Shown here piece by piece: positions 45,176 to 56,660 of a DNA stretch of 64,000 bases. The DNA is taken from contig NC_057847.1 of NCBI RefSeq assembly GCF_910594005.1, forward strand, positions 21,116,001 to 21,180,000. The letters run 5' to 3'. The position numbers were made by a program, and so were the translations under genes. The DNA is from Cervus elaphus. Taxonomy: Eukaryota > Chordata > Mammalia > Artiodactyla > Cervidae. Numbering within the stretch: the stretch's first letter is position 1; every line of letters starts with the position of its first letter. A model generated the notes under the pieces. That model did not search any database, was not told the origin of the DNA, and saw only the letters and a list, made by a program, of their open reading frames with translations.

Positions 45176-46082
45176 ACCATTCAGACACAGAGAAATCATC
45201 TTTCCTAACAGTGTTTCTGTGTTCCTGCCGTCCTTTATTTTGTTAGTTTGATGGAAGATGAGGGTTTATTTGTGTCTTTTAGTATCAACTGCTTTAAATC
45301 TTTTTGTAACAAGACAGGAAGTAAATGTTCCCACATGTACACATATCTGTTCAAATGTTTCTGGCACATTCAGGTGAGCTTTCCCAGGGCTTTTCTCCAT
45401 ATTCTGATATCTGCTCCTACTAATATAAGACCCTGGGTGTGCAAGCCATGTACAGATTGAGACAAGTAGAGTTTGAAAGAAAGGGTTCACATTCTGACCA
45501 TTTTATAGGTTTCAGACCATCTGGGCCTTAGGGAAATTGAAGTAAAAGAATAAAACCTACTTGTGTTTCCTTGCCTAAAAATCAATAGGTTATTCCAGGA
45601 AAATATTAAAAATGACTTGTATACTTGGGGGAGTAGAGCTTTTAGTAAAATATTAAAAGAATACTTTCAGTATTTTCCCTTTTAATAGGTACAAGTGCAG
45701 GATATTGAAAAAGCAGTAGAATGCTTCAAAAAGTCTAAAATATAAGGCTCTTGCCTCTGTAGGCTTTGTGTGTTTTCCAATCATTCACCCACTACAAATC
45801 AATTTACAGTTGAATGGTTTCTCCATTAGTTCTGGTGCCAGAATATATTGAGAGGAAAGAGAAGTCTAATTGATGGGGTTATTCCTGGGCTGAGGTGAAT
45901 CTCCCAGGCTCCATCCTTGAAGCTTTACAGAGTAACTGGCCAGCAGCTTGAGAAGGAGGTTTTCATAACCCCAACCATAAAACCAGTTCATTAAACTCTC
46001 CCTACGATTAAAACCTAAGTAATGAGATACCCCTTCCTCCTTTCTAAAGCTGCAACCCTGTGATTTTTCTTTCATTTCATTT
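45176..46082. other. Unrecognised DNA
   Basis: No gene or repeat recognised. Confidence 0.4.
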
Positions 46083-46205
46083 TTGCATTCATCCACTCAA
46101 CAAATATTTTTGAGTACCTGCTAAATGCTAGGGATATAGAACAAAAAAGACAGTCTCTGCTCTGGGGAAACTGACATCTAGAATGTGAAAGAGGAGAGAG
46201 ATGAC
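46083..46205 (-). mobile_element. L2-like 3' end, antisense
   Basis: 'ttcatccactcaacaaatatttttgagtacctgctaaatgctagggatataga' is the reverse of an L2 3' end, followed by 'ctctgctctggggaaactgacatctag'. Confidence 0.7.
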
Positions 46206-48530
46206 AGCCAAAGAAACAAAGATTAATTCTATTAGTTACAGAAGAAGGAAAAGCTGGGTAATGTGATTGTGCATGTGGAACATGTACAAACTTAGAATGA
46301 ACCAACAGGCAAAGACTCCGAGAATGTGATATTTGCTCCAAGACTCGAATGGGAGTTAGCAGAGCAAGCCTTGCTGGAAGAGTCTTCTAGTAGAGATCAG
46401 CTACAAAAAAATCCCCAAGGCAGGATCATGTTCAGCATTTTTGAGGAACAAAAAGAATATCAAACTGTGTCTGTATCAAATTGATTAAGGTCAAGTGTGG
46501 TATGTATAAAAATATACTCATGAAAGTTCATGAGTGTAGTGGAGGGTGTAGGAAATGTCGAGATGACTTGATAGCACAGTGTAATGAGCCCAGAAGGCCC
46601 AGGCTCTGCTGTGATTCTACTTGTTCATACTACCTGTGATTAATTAGTGGTTTAGTGGTTGTAGGGAAAGAAAGACGCTTTGCATTATTGGGGCTGGGTT
46701 GAGTTAAGTTTTGTTGATGCTCAGAAGTGAACCTATTGGAATGGTGTTCATCATGAGCCGCATTGGTGTCTTATCCTATCAATTCATGTTGTTACTTTGC
46801 GCACTGAGTTATTTCGGAAGCTGCTCAATCATGGTGGCACTTAGAGAGAAAATTGCAACATAAAATTCCAACCCAACCATGAAAAGTTTTAGATATTAAG
46901 TTTTTGAGACCTATCAGTAACTGTTATAATTAGCTCCTGCTGAAAATTTGTATTTTTTCAGAGCATCATTACTCTTCATAATTAGTTCTATAATTTCCCC
47001 ATAGAATATGATCCATTTTATTTGAAGTGCTAAAATCAAACACAAGTAGTTGATCACTGTCTATCTGTAATTTGCATTGCGCTTTATCCAAGAAAATATT
47101 AGTTTTTGTTAGCCAGATAGAGATCTATTATGAATGTCAATGTAACTTAATTAAAGCATAATATTAATCATAAGACTATCTTCCAGACTCAAATACTTCC
47201 TCAATGATGTTTACTTGTCTAGAACTTAGCTGATGAAATGCAAAAATAAAATTGGATAAAGGCATTTTGGTGAGTAGGGAGATTTAACAAAAGCCTTTCT
47301 TAATGAAAAAATAAAGTAATAGAAAGCACAGAAAGAATTGTACCTACTAAATTATGTTCAAAAGCATATCACAGTAAAATAAGTTGTTTTGCTCATTTTA
47401 TATCTAAGCATTAAATAATATTTATTAAATTTCTGCATTTCATTGAACTGTTCTGTAATTTAGTCAACAAGACATAGCTCATACCCTCTATTAGTTTTTG
47501 CAAATTTTATTCATTTTAATATAAAATGCCTGAGCAGTTTTAGGCATTAGAAAACGTTCTGCCATAATCACTACTTTTTGCATCATTTTAATGTATGTAA
47601 TAGCTTAAAAAACTGAAGTGTATTCTATATTAATGAGGGTGAGTGCAACTTCTTTGGGGAAAACTGTCCATTTCTTTAGAGAAATATTTTAATGGATCTC
47701 TGGTTAAGCAAGATAAGGCCCAAAACTTGGTGCTAATGTGGTACTTTTGAGGTCATGGGCGCATTCAGGTAATGAGGTATTACGGAGAGACAGTAATTCT
47801 CTGTGTAATTAAATAAAAGGCTGTCTTCCACAAATGTAAAGATTGTTATAGTAACTAATTTGGAACTTCCTGGCTGGGGCTGTAGTTGTCCTAGAAACAG
47901 AGTTGTCATCCTGAAACTAAAGAGGGAAAGAGAAAACTTAGATAATGAGAGGGGCCCCAGCCACGAGAGAGACAGTGACGAGAGAACACCCCACAAAAGA
48001 ACCATTTCCTAGCCATCCTCAGAGCATTTGGAAACCACACGGCACTCCTAGCAGTCTCCGGGATGAGGGCTGGAATTACAGTATTAAAGGGAAGAATGAC
48101 TCCAGAAGGTAGGAGAAGTTTGTGTGCGCTCGGATTGCACCTTAAATTGTGCCAGCTGAAATGCTTTTGGATGGAGACAGCAAAAAACTCAACCCAAATT
48201 GAATTAACCAGTAAATGGGAATTTGGGGCTCAAAAGGCTAAATCTTCATCCAGAGATTTTGTGGGGGTTGAGACAAGATTCGGGGTACAGGAACCTTTGA
48301 GAGATGGTTCTTCAAGTTCCTGCCTTCCCTCAGGCTGGCTATCAGCCTCAGACGCTGCTCCTCATTCACACCCAAGGTAAGGGAAGAGGCAGGCTTCCCC
48401 AGCCACTTCACAAGAAAAAGGTCTTGTGCTGATCGCCTAGGCCTGAGTTACCTGAACTAATAAAGGTGTCAAGGGAACAGGTTTACTCTGATTTAGCTGT
48501 ATCAGGTCTAAGCCCTGTACCGGGAAATGG
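46206..48530. other. Unrecognised, largely unique-looking DNA
   Basis: More than 2.3 kb with no named repeat, the longest such stretch in the window. 46,900-47,700 is very AT-rich. The 105-codon frame at 48063-48380 ends beside a donor-like CCAAGgtaagg (48374-48384), but no acceptor or domain supports an exon. Confidence 0.4.
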
Positions 48531-48540
48531 AGTCAAGCCT

Positions 48541-48759
48541 GAAGAAGAAAACTGTAAGTCGCTCAACTGTATCTGACTCTTTGCGAGCCCATGGACTGTA
48601 GCCTGCCAGGCTCTTCTGTCCATGGAATTCTCCAGGCAGGAATACTGGAGTGGGTAGCCATCCCCTTTTTCCAGGGGATCTTCCTGACCCAGGGATTGAA
48701 CCTGGTCTCTTGCATTGTAAGCAGATTCTTTACCATCTGAGCCATCAGGGAAACCCAGC
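48541..48759 (-). mobile_element. Bov-tA SINE
   Basis: Antisense copy from 'aagtcgctcaactgtatctg' to the head 'accatctgagccatcaggga'. Duplication AGTCAAGCCT (48531-48540) and AGTCAAGCTT (48760-48769). Confidence 0.93.
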
Positions 48760-48769
48760 AGTCAAGCTT

Positions 48770-50338
48770 ACTGAGACAGAATAGTATTAAGGGAGCCAGG
48801 GCGGATGTTTGGAAGACAACTTTGGTTTTCTTTATAAGATCTAACAAGCTTCCTGAGCTTTGGCTTCTGGAAGAGTTTCAGGAATGAATTTTAGGTCCAC
48901 TCAAATTTCAGTGACTAGTCAAGAAAATTTAGTTTTACTTCTCTTTCCATAGCTGGTATATAATAAGATCATCTTAAATTTAACAATTCCATTTTCTCAG
49001 AGTTAAATAATACCCATTTAAACTACAGTATTTTTTTTTTTTTGGAGTGAAACCTACCATACTTAGAACTAAGTGTTAATGAGCAATTTGAAAGCATTTA
49101 AGAAGCAGTAAACTCAAGAATTCTCATGAAGAGGGCAGGTGGGTACTGAAGAGTTTGCCAGACAGCACTGGGGGCTGGCTTCTCATCCCCCCAGACAGAA
49201 GCTAAGGTACACTGCCCACATACCAGCTGGACAGCCTGAAAAGGGAGCCCAGCTGGGGAGCACCGCAGGATTTTCCAGGACTCCCTCTGGGCATCCTTGC
49301 ACCCATACTTGGGGTTCTCCCAATGAAATAGCCAAAGTCTGAGCATCAGGAGCCTGCCAGCAGTGCACAGTTGGAGTGATGCTTCAAGCAGCAAGCAGTA
49401 TTTTCCAGATGTAGAGATTCAGTGTGCTTAGAGATTTGCATGGGAACTATAGAGTAGCTGTCTGTTGCTGCTGACTAAAGAGCATACATATGTGGCTGGA
49501 GCCCTTCTAGACATGAATGAGAGAATTTGGTTTGTATTTGCTTTAGCACAGTGAAGAAAACTAAAGAATAATAAAGGTGAAGTTTTTAAGACTCAGGAGA
49601 CCCTGGACTCGATAACAGGGGGAGATGGAGATTATTTCACTTTCATGAAAGATCTCCTTTTGACTTACACTGAAATCTGTCTGACCAGTGCTCTCCTTCT
49701 AAAGTCTTCCGTGAACTACACTTGGTAGAAATTCATTGTCTATTTAACAAGATCTCCAAAGATTAAAGACATGAGTTTTTGCATTTTAAAGAATACCTCC
49801 CTTCATTATGAACTCAGTCAGAAAAACAGGACAAAGTTGGGTAGCAAATGCATTATGTATGTGAGTTTGTTTTTAATTGATTTTTGAATAATCTTCATCA
49901 TGCTGGTTCAGATTGACAGATAGCTCATGCTATTCTGTAGCTGCTGCTTTAGACTGTATTAGCCTTTTCTGAAAGAAGTCAGTTTTTCACCTGACTCCCT
50001 GACTTTGACAGAATAGACTGGACTGTAAACTCATCTCAGCTGTTGCAGAGATTTTCTACTTAAAAAATGCCTGCCTCACAGGTGCTAAAATCACTACCCC
50101 TATACCTCACAGCTTAGAAGAATTAATTTTCTTTTGAGAAAATAAAGGCAACTTCTAGGAGTTGCCTTCTAAAATGTAAATATTACTGGCAAAATTCTTG
50201 TATTTAGCCAACTCACGTCTGGTTTATATAGAATGTCTCGAGTTTTAATTTTTTATCTTGCACATTCTATCTGGGGGTGGTACCTAAGGGGTTTTTTTTT
50301 TCCCCATTCTATCTGAATTCTTTATATTTGAGTTGCTC
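48770..50338. other. Unrecognised DNA
   Basis: No named repeat. A T-run lies at 49030-49041. The GC-richer part at 49130-49400 carries overlapping frames on both strands without domains. Confidence 0.4.
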
Positions 50339-50351
50339 CTCCTTGCTATGG

Positions 50352-50544
50352 GCTTCCCTTGTGGCTCAGCTGGTAAAGAATCTCCCTGCAATATGGGAGA
50401 CCTGGGTTCATTCCCTGGGTTGGGAAGATCCCCTGGAGGAGGGCATGGCAACCCACTCCAGTATTCTGGCCTGGAGAATTCCATGGACTGTATAGTCCAT
50501 GGGGTTGCAAATAGTCAGACATGACTGAGCAACTTTCACTTTCA
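50352..50544 (+). mobile_element. Bov-tA SINE
   Basis: Head 'gcttcccttgtggctcagct', tail 'gcaactttcactttcact'. Duplication CTCCTTGCTATGG (50339-50351) and CTCCTTCCTATGG (50545-50557), 12 of 13 identical. Confidence 0.95.
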
Positions 50545-50576
50545 CTCCTTCCTATGGACTTGACTGTAAAATTTTA

Positions 50577-50599
50577 ACACACACACATTCACACACACC
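50577..50599. repeat. (CA)n microsatellite
   Basis: Two short (AC)n runs separated by 'ttc'. Confidence 0.8.
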
Positions 50600-51284
50600 T
50601 GTTCATGCAACTAATCCCCTGAGGTGTGTGCCACAAAGCACCACTTTATATTGATGTAATTATAAACTCATTGACAATATCATGTATTTTAGCCCTCCTG
50701 AGATCAGTGTCACATCCTATTCTTGCTATTCTGTATTGCCATTTTATAACAAGAATAACAAAATGTTACTCTGTTGCTAGGTAACCTTGGCAATTTTGTA
50801 GTAGCCCTCTACTTTCATCATTCCTCTGTGGTCAAAATATAATTGCTTTTCTTCTGAAACTTTTTTCCCATTCATGGCTGCCATTGTCATCGGATAACTG
50901 TCATCCTATTATTCTCACTATTGAATTCAGTGATGAGAAAGAAGCCACAATTTGCTCATCCTTCCACAGAATAGAAAATTGACATGTTCTTATGATGCAT
51001 CTGGGTGCTTTCAGAGAAAGAGTTCCTCTCTTAGAGGTCACGTTCCAAAAGAAGGCTTTCAGCACTTGGCAACCCTTCCTCTCTAATTTGCCTCCTCTTT
51101 ACAACCCCTATCATAATCCCTTTCTTTCAAGAAGTAGGTTTGTGGCTAGAGTATGGTCATGTTTTGTGTACAATGATTACCTTCTGACAGAAAGTGAAGT
51201 TATTTTGTAGATGCTTCGCCATGAATGATGCTCAGTCTGTGAATTGACATACATCAGCAACTTAATAAAAGCAACAATAACTGT
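50600..51284. other. Unrecognised DNA
   Basis: No family or gene recognised. Confidence 0.35.
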
Positions 51285-51470
51285 GACTTTAGCTGTGGGA
51301 CTATTGTGTGCCAGGCACTGCTCAGTGACATACATTATCTGAGAAATCTCCATAAACTCTGTGAGATACTGTCACTCCCATTGTGTAGATAAGGAAGCTG
51401 AGATGAGACTCGGAGATCCCAGATCATACGCTTAGTGGGTAGCAGAACCAAGGTTTCTTCATCGATGATG
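51285..51470 (-). mobile_element. MIR SINE, antisense
   Basis: 'attgtgtgccaggcactgctcagtgacatacattatctg', 'ctctgtgagatactgtcactcccattgtgtagataaggaagctgag', 'agatcatacgcttagtgggtagcagaacc': complete MIR order in reverse. Confidence 0.85.
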
Positions 51471-51601
51471 TCATTGATTATGAGAAGTAGCATCAACTTA
51501 ATAACAGCTTAAATGTAAATGATAACTAGAAGATGAGTCTTGAATTCAGAAATATTAAATTAGAAAAACATGCACACTAGAACCAAGAAAATACTACACA
51601 T

Positions 51602-51811
51602 GTGTGTACTTAGTCGCTCAGTTGTGTCTGACTCTTTGAGACCCCATGGACTGTAGCCCACCAGGCTCCTCTGTCCATGGGGATTCTCCAGGCAAGAATA
51701 CTGGAGTGGATTGCCATGCCCTCTTCCAGGGGATCTTCCTAACTCAGGGGTAGAACCCAGGTCCCTCACATTGCAGGCAGATTCTTCACTGTCTGAGCCA
51801 CCAGGAAAGCC
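51602..51811 (-). mobile_element. Bov-tA SINE, left arm of an inverted pair
   Basis: Antisense copy from 'tacttagtcgctcagttgtg' through 'ggcaagaatactggagtgg' to the head 'ctgagccaccaggaaagcc'. Followed after a short AT tract by an oppositely oriented half-SINE. Confidence 0.94.
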
Positions 51812-51838
51812 AAATATATATATGAGTATATATATCCT

Positions 51839-51963
51839 TGGAGTAGGAAATGGAAACCCACTCCAGTATTCTTGCCTGGAGAATTCCATGGACGGAGGAG
51901 CCTGGCGGGCTGCTGTCCACAGGGTCGCAGAGCCAGACACTACTGAAGCCACTTAGCACACAT
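51839..51963 (+). mobile_element. Bov-tA SINE tail half, right arm of an inverted pair
   Basis: Sense text from 'gagtaggaaatggaaaccca' to 'gaagccacttagcacaca', lacking the tRNA head. It is complementary to the tail half of the SINE at 51602-51811 over about 125 bp. Confidence 0.92.
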
Positions 51964-52369
51964 AGTAAATATACACACGTGTATGATGTGCTACCATTCT
52001 CTTGCTTACAAACTGGAATTTTCCCCCCTAATTATTGTTCCATGTAAATCACATAACAGTGTCATCTAATTTCATTGTTTCCCTCCCCCACACCCCAACT
52101 CCCATCTCCCTGCTACCATTTTAGTGGGGTTCTTTCCAGTACATGCATGTCTGATGAATATTTTTTAAGTTGTGAAGAGGTGCCATTGCAATTATTAAAT
52201 CTGGAGTCAACACCCACCTCTACCACTCGCCAAATAAATCATCTTAAGGAAGATAATTCTCTGACCTTATGTCTCTGGGTATATTTTGTTTATCCTTATC
52301 AAATTTTTGATAGAGATAGATAAATCTATGTGAACGGTTAAGTCTCCCACTAGCCATGACTTCTTTGAT
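51964..52369. other. Unrecognised DNA
   Basis: No recognised family. C-rich at 52080-52120. Confidence 0.35.
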
Positions 52370-52468
52370 AACAAAGTCTTTCTTTTATTTATCCAGGTAT
52401 GTCGCTATAGTATCTTGCACATACTGAAGTAGGTGTTCAATAAATATTTATTTAATCACATTTGTTAA
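52370..52468 (+). mobile_element. L2 LINE 3' end, sense
   Basis: 'tatagtatcttgcacatactgaagtaggtgttcaataaatatttatttaatc' follows the sense L2 3' end. Confidence 0.75.
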
Positions 52469-52668
52469 TACACTTCTTTTCCCCAAATGGTTAATCACAG
52501 CATGCTGGTATTATGAGAACTAATCAAGTAATTTGGGGAGAACTTTCCATTTCTTCTGTAAGAATTATCATCTCAGAGCTGTGTTTTCACTTGTCCCTTG
52601 AAGATTTTCTTTAAGAGGCAAAGACCCTGCCCTTTCTGAAACAAACCTGCCTTCTCAAAAGTTGGATT

Positions 52669-52758
52669 CATGTTTCATGTCAATGTATGGCAAAAACCAC
52701 TACAATATTGTAAAGTAATTATTCTCCAACTAATAAAAATAAATGGAAAAAAAGAAAA
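52669..52758 (+). mobile_element. 90-bp L1 3' end insertion with perfect 12-bp duplication
   Basis: The insert carries the end of an artiodactyl L1 3' UTR (gtcaatgtatggcaaaaacc, 'actacaatattgtaaagtaattattctcc') and an A-rich tail. AAAAGTTGGATT is identical at 52657-52668 and 52759-52770. Confidence 0.92.
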
Positions 52759-52770
52759 AAAAGTTGGATT

Positions 52771-53718
52771 TCTACCTTCTTCCTTAAAGAAGAGAGAAGG
52801 CACAAATCAATGATGTAGGGAAAGGTTGAGCACACAGTTAATTTTATTAAGCTTGACTCTTTAGTAAATTGACTTTTTAAAAAGTTTCATGGAATGAAAA
52901 GAACAAATTATGTCTGAATTCTAGAAAAGATTTGAAATTTTATTTATCAAAGATGGTGCATTAAAACTTTTATAATCTCCCCATTTTAAGAAAATAGCCA
53001 GTTCAAATGCATAAATTAAGCCACATAAAATGTGGTAGGAGACATCTATTTCCTAGATGCTTCTACTTAGCCAGCAGTGAAACAAACAGAATAGCTTAAT
53101 TGTGGCATTATTGTTTTGGAAAGAAGCCAGCCAACTAGAAGGAAAGAGATAGGAGATAAGCCTCTAATTTAAATAGGTGATTAGTCATTTAATTTCCTTT
53201 GTCTTTTCTTTGTTTTCTATTACATTTCATCTCAGAGTTGTATATAAAATAAACCTAATTAAATTGAAAGGGGAAGTAGAGAGATAGCCTGATTGACAAG
53301 TTGGGAGAAAAACTCTACTTTGAATCAGCATTAAAATAAATACAAACTAGAAGAAAAGCCTGAACATCAAATATTTGTTTAAACTTTGGGCTTATATTAT
53401 ATTTCATTCACAGTTTTGAATGTTAGGTTTAGTGGAACAAATCAGTGATGCTTAGGTAATGCATCTCTGGTTGATAGGAATGTGCATTTTCTTTGTTTTG
53501 ATACCTAGATTCTCTGTTCCTTATTTGACAATTTACCCCCTATATCATGCTATTTCAACAATATCAATGTTCACAAATTCCAGCCATTACTAAGATGTAG
53601 AATTTCCTTCAAGGGCTATTAATTATCTCTTCCCATGGCAGACATTGTCTTTTATCTAATCAATGTTTTACCCATTTTGTGGGGGTTGTAAAATTAGTGT
53701 TTTTCCTTTCATTTTCAG
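52771..53718. other. Unrecognised AT-rich DNA
   Basis: No named family recognised. Confidence 0.35.
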
Positions 53719-53780
53719 GAATCTTGTTTACCTCACAAGCGCCAGACTCCCTTTCAGCATGACGATGCCCTTAAACTCAG
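53719..53780 (+). other. Speculative exon-like segment
   Basis: A pyrimidine tract plus AG (ttttcctttcattttcag, 53701-53718) precedes 62 bp open in one frame (peptide begins ESCLPHKRQTPFQHDD). The segment ends at CTCAG followed by gttggt, a weak donor. The frame stays open well past it. I do not recognise the peptide. Chance is more likely than a real exon. Confidence 0.15.
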
Positions 53781-54548
53781 GTTGGTAAATACATGGGTGG
53801 GTGCTATCGATCTCCACCTCCACACCCAAAGCAAGCATCACTCATTGATCCTTCCTGTTCAGCCTGTTTTTAAACTTGGAATTCAATGCCACAAACCAGA
53901 CATCTGCTACTAAAGCAATCTCAGCATAAATCTTTTTGCCAGTCTATGCTAGACATTAATCCATCCCCTTCCTTTTGTTTAATTTTTCTAAGTACTGTCT
54001 TCTTAACTAAATTGTTTTCGTAGTCCTTCTCTATCTGATCAAATGTCTCCTGCCTTAATATATTTTCTCCTGAATTACAAAGTAATATTCATTCACTAGG
54101 ACAAAAAGGATTCCTTCTTGTGGTTTGTTTTGCACTTTGAAAGGAATGGGCAGAAGTTTAATCTAAGAATTTTGTAAGTGAAAACATGGAATCAGAAGTA
54201 CAAGGTAAACATGCAGTCTTAGATCTTCGTATCTTTTGTATGTACCTGATTCATGCATTCTTAGAACATTTTGAAATCAATCGAATCACTGTCCCTCTGA
54301 TGTTCTTATAATGTACTCATTTGCTCAGGTCAGAATATGGAAACTTCTTCAGAGTTCATTTAGCAACGATGCAAACCATGTCAATTTTCACTCATAACAA
54401 ATTGTGGTGGGAAAAGGACAAATATTTCCAGCACTTAATTTGGAGTTTTATATGTGTTCTTTTCCTCTACATCAATTTTATCAAAGTTCCAACTAGTTTT
54501 ATTAGTTTTGGCAAAGTCCAGCAGATCCTACTGGAATTGTTGCAGATT
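53781..54548. other. Unrecognised DNA
   Basis: No recognised content. Confidence 0.35.
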
Positions 54549-54610
54549 CTTTTCTTCCCTTCTTTCCTCCTTTCTTCCTTGTCTCCTTCCTTTCTTTCTG
54601 TCTTATTTTT
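54549..54610. repeat. Polypyrimidine (CTTT/CCTT)n tract
   Basis: About 60 bases almost entirely of C and T, adjacent to the reversed tail of an antisense L1. Probably grew from that element's poly(A) tail region. Confidence 0.85.
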
Positions 54611-54765
54611 ATTGGGGTATAGTTGATTTATAATATTATATAAGTTTCAAGTGTACAACATAGTGATTCACAATTTTTAAAGGTTATACTTCATGTATAG
54701 TTATGTACTATATGTTGGCTATATTCTCTGTGTTGTATAATATATCCTGTAGCTTATTTAAGTAG
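54604..54765 (-). mobile_element. L1 3' UTR end, antisense
   Basis: 'ttttattggggtatagttgatttataatattatataagtttcaagtgtacaacatagtgattc' followed by 'gttggctatattctctgtgttgtataatatatcc' is the reverse of an L1 3' UTR end. Confidence 0.85.
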
Positions 54766-55609
54766 AAGACATATTTCCAGGCAAATCTCAGTAAGATGTG
54801 GTCAAAATAGTGCTTTGAGTGGCCAATCACCATGTGATAAGCAGACCTGTCCTATAACTGTGTGGTTGGAAATCTAAATATGAAGTTCAGATAGAAATAT
54901 GAGAGCTGAAAATGTAGCTTGATCACCTTCACATCCCTATAGGAGATATAGACCATACCTATAAGTATTATGCAAAGATATAGAATGAGTAAGATTTAAG
55001 AGAGAGAGAGAGTGTGTATGTTAAACATTAGAAAATGGCCACATCATTATCTGAGTGAAACATTTTCATCAGTAGATTAGCTCAGAGAAAGAGTCTGAGA
55101 AGTGGTCTGAGAGGTAAGAAGATAAGTAGTAGGTAATGGAGAAAGGGAACTCAAGGGAAAAAGAATTCCAAGAAGGAGAAAGGGACTTACCCTATAAAAA
55201 CATCTTTTTAATAGAAAACTTAATGTATAACAGGTTCAAATTGAGACTACAAAGAAAGGAAGTACCAAAGAAAATAAAGAGACACTTACAGTTAGAATTG
55301 TGGGAAGCTGAGAAGTTATTTATTGCAGTGCTTCCATTTTCATGAGAAATTGAAGGTAAAGTCATTTAATAAATATTCTTGGGGTGAATTATGAAAGTTT
55401 GGGACAGCTGCAATGCAGATGGAAAAAAAAGAGATGAGTAGGAATAAACAGAAATATTTTAGAGAGCTTTGAAACCCAGGTAAGGCTAGAGGCAAGTTGC
55501 AGTGGCACCAAATTATGTTGCTATACTAGTTTCTCTAACAGCTCGGGTGCACACAACAGCAGGGAAAGATTAGAATGAATTCATCCTTACTTATAACACA
55601 CTGACTTTA
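54766..55609. other. Unrecognised DNA
   Basis: An (AG)n run lies at 54999-55013. The A-rich 69-codon + frame at 55136-55345 is charged and low in complexity, with no domain. Confidence 0.4.
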
Positions 55610-55621
55610 AAAAATGGATTG

Positions 55622-55928
55622 AAGGGGCTTCCCTGCTGGCCCAGTGGTAAAGAATCTGCCTGCCAGTGTAGGAGACACGGGTTCAATCCCTAGTCTGGGA
55701 AGATCCCACACGCCACAGAACAGCTAAGCCCATGCTCCATAACTATAGAGCCTGTGCTCTAGAGCCCAGGAACCACAACTACTGAAGCCCGTGTGCCCTA
55801 GAGCGCGCGGTCCACAGCAAGAGAAACCACGGCAATGAGAGAAGCCCATCCACCACGCTGAGGAGTAGTTCCTATTCCTGCAGCAACAAAACCCCAGCAC
55901 AGCCAAAGTAAATAAAAAATAATTTCTG
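55622..55928 (+). mobile_element. CHR-1-type cetartiodactyl SINE
   Basis: Head 'ggggcttccctgctggccca', body 'gaatctgcctgccagtgtagg', 'ctctagagcccaggaaccac', 'gcaatgagagaagccc', A-rich end. The duplication AAAAATGGATTG is identical at 55610-55621 and 55929-55940 (the left copy touches the element's first base). Confidence 0.93.
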
Positions 55929-56021
55929 AAAAATGGATTGGAAACCAGTAACAGCCAAAGTCAAAACTAAAATTCTATTCAAAAATATCAAAGAAGTATA
56001 GAGTATACTTTAAACTATAAA

Positions 56022-56185
56022 TCAAATAGCCTGGATTCTATCTCTGACTCTGCCACTAACTAGCTATGTGACTAGGTTAAGTGATTAGCTTGCCTGCCCT
56101 TCACATTTCTGGAACTTAACCCATCTATAATATGAGGAAGTAGAAATGATTAAAGTGTCTTAAAACTCTAAAGTCTGAGGTCTAG
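56022..56185 (+). mobile_element. MIR SINE, sense
   Basis: 'agcctggattctatctctgactctgccactaactagctatgtgac' and 'ggaacttaacccatctataatatgaggaag' in MIR sense order. Its 3' part is cut off before the BovB insertion. Confidence 0.8.
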
Positions 56186-56660
56186 GAGTCTGTGTGATAT
56201 TCATTTATTTATTTCAGTTCAGTTCATCTCTGTCACTCAGTCGTGTCCGACTCTTTGCGACCCCATGAATCGCAGCACGCCAGGCCTCCCTGTCCATCAC
56301 AAACTCCCCGAGTTTACTCAAACTCATGCCTATTGAGTCAGTGATGCCATCCAGCCATCTCATCTTCTGTTGTCCCCTTCTCCTCCTGCCCCCAATCCCT
56401 CCCAGCATCAGGCTCTTTTCCAATGAGTCAACTCTTCACATGAGGTGGCCAATGTATTGGAGTTTCAGCATCAGCATCAGTCCTTCCAATGAACACCCAG
56501 GGTTGATCTCCTTTAGGATGGACTGGTTGGATCTCCTTGCAGTCCAAGGGACTCTCAAGAGTCTTCTCCAACACCACAGTTCAAAAGCATCGGCACTCAG
56601 CTTTCTTCACCATCCAATTCTCACATCCATACATGACCACTGGAAAAACCATAGCCTTGA

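Noticed and set aside
48063..48384. Exon ending at the donor-like CCAAGgtaagg
   Set aside because: No acceptor, no recognisable peptide domain and no conservation information. A single GTAAGG is common by chance.
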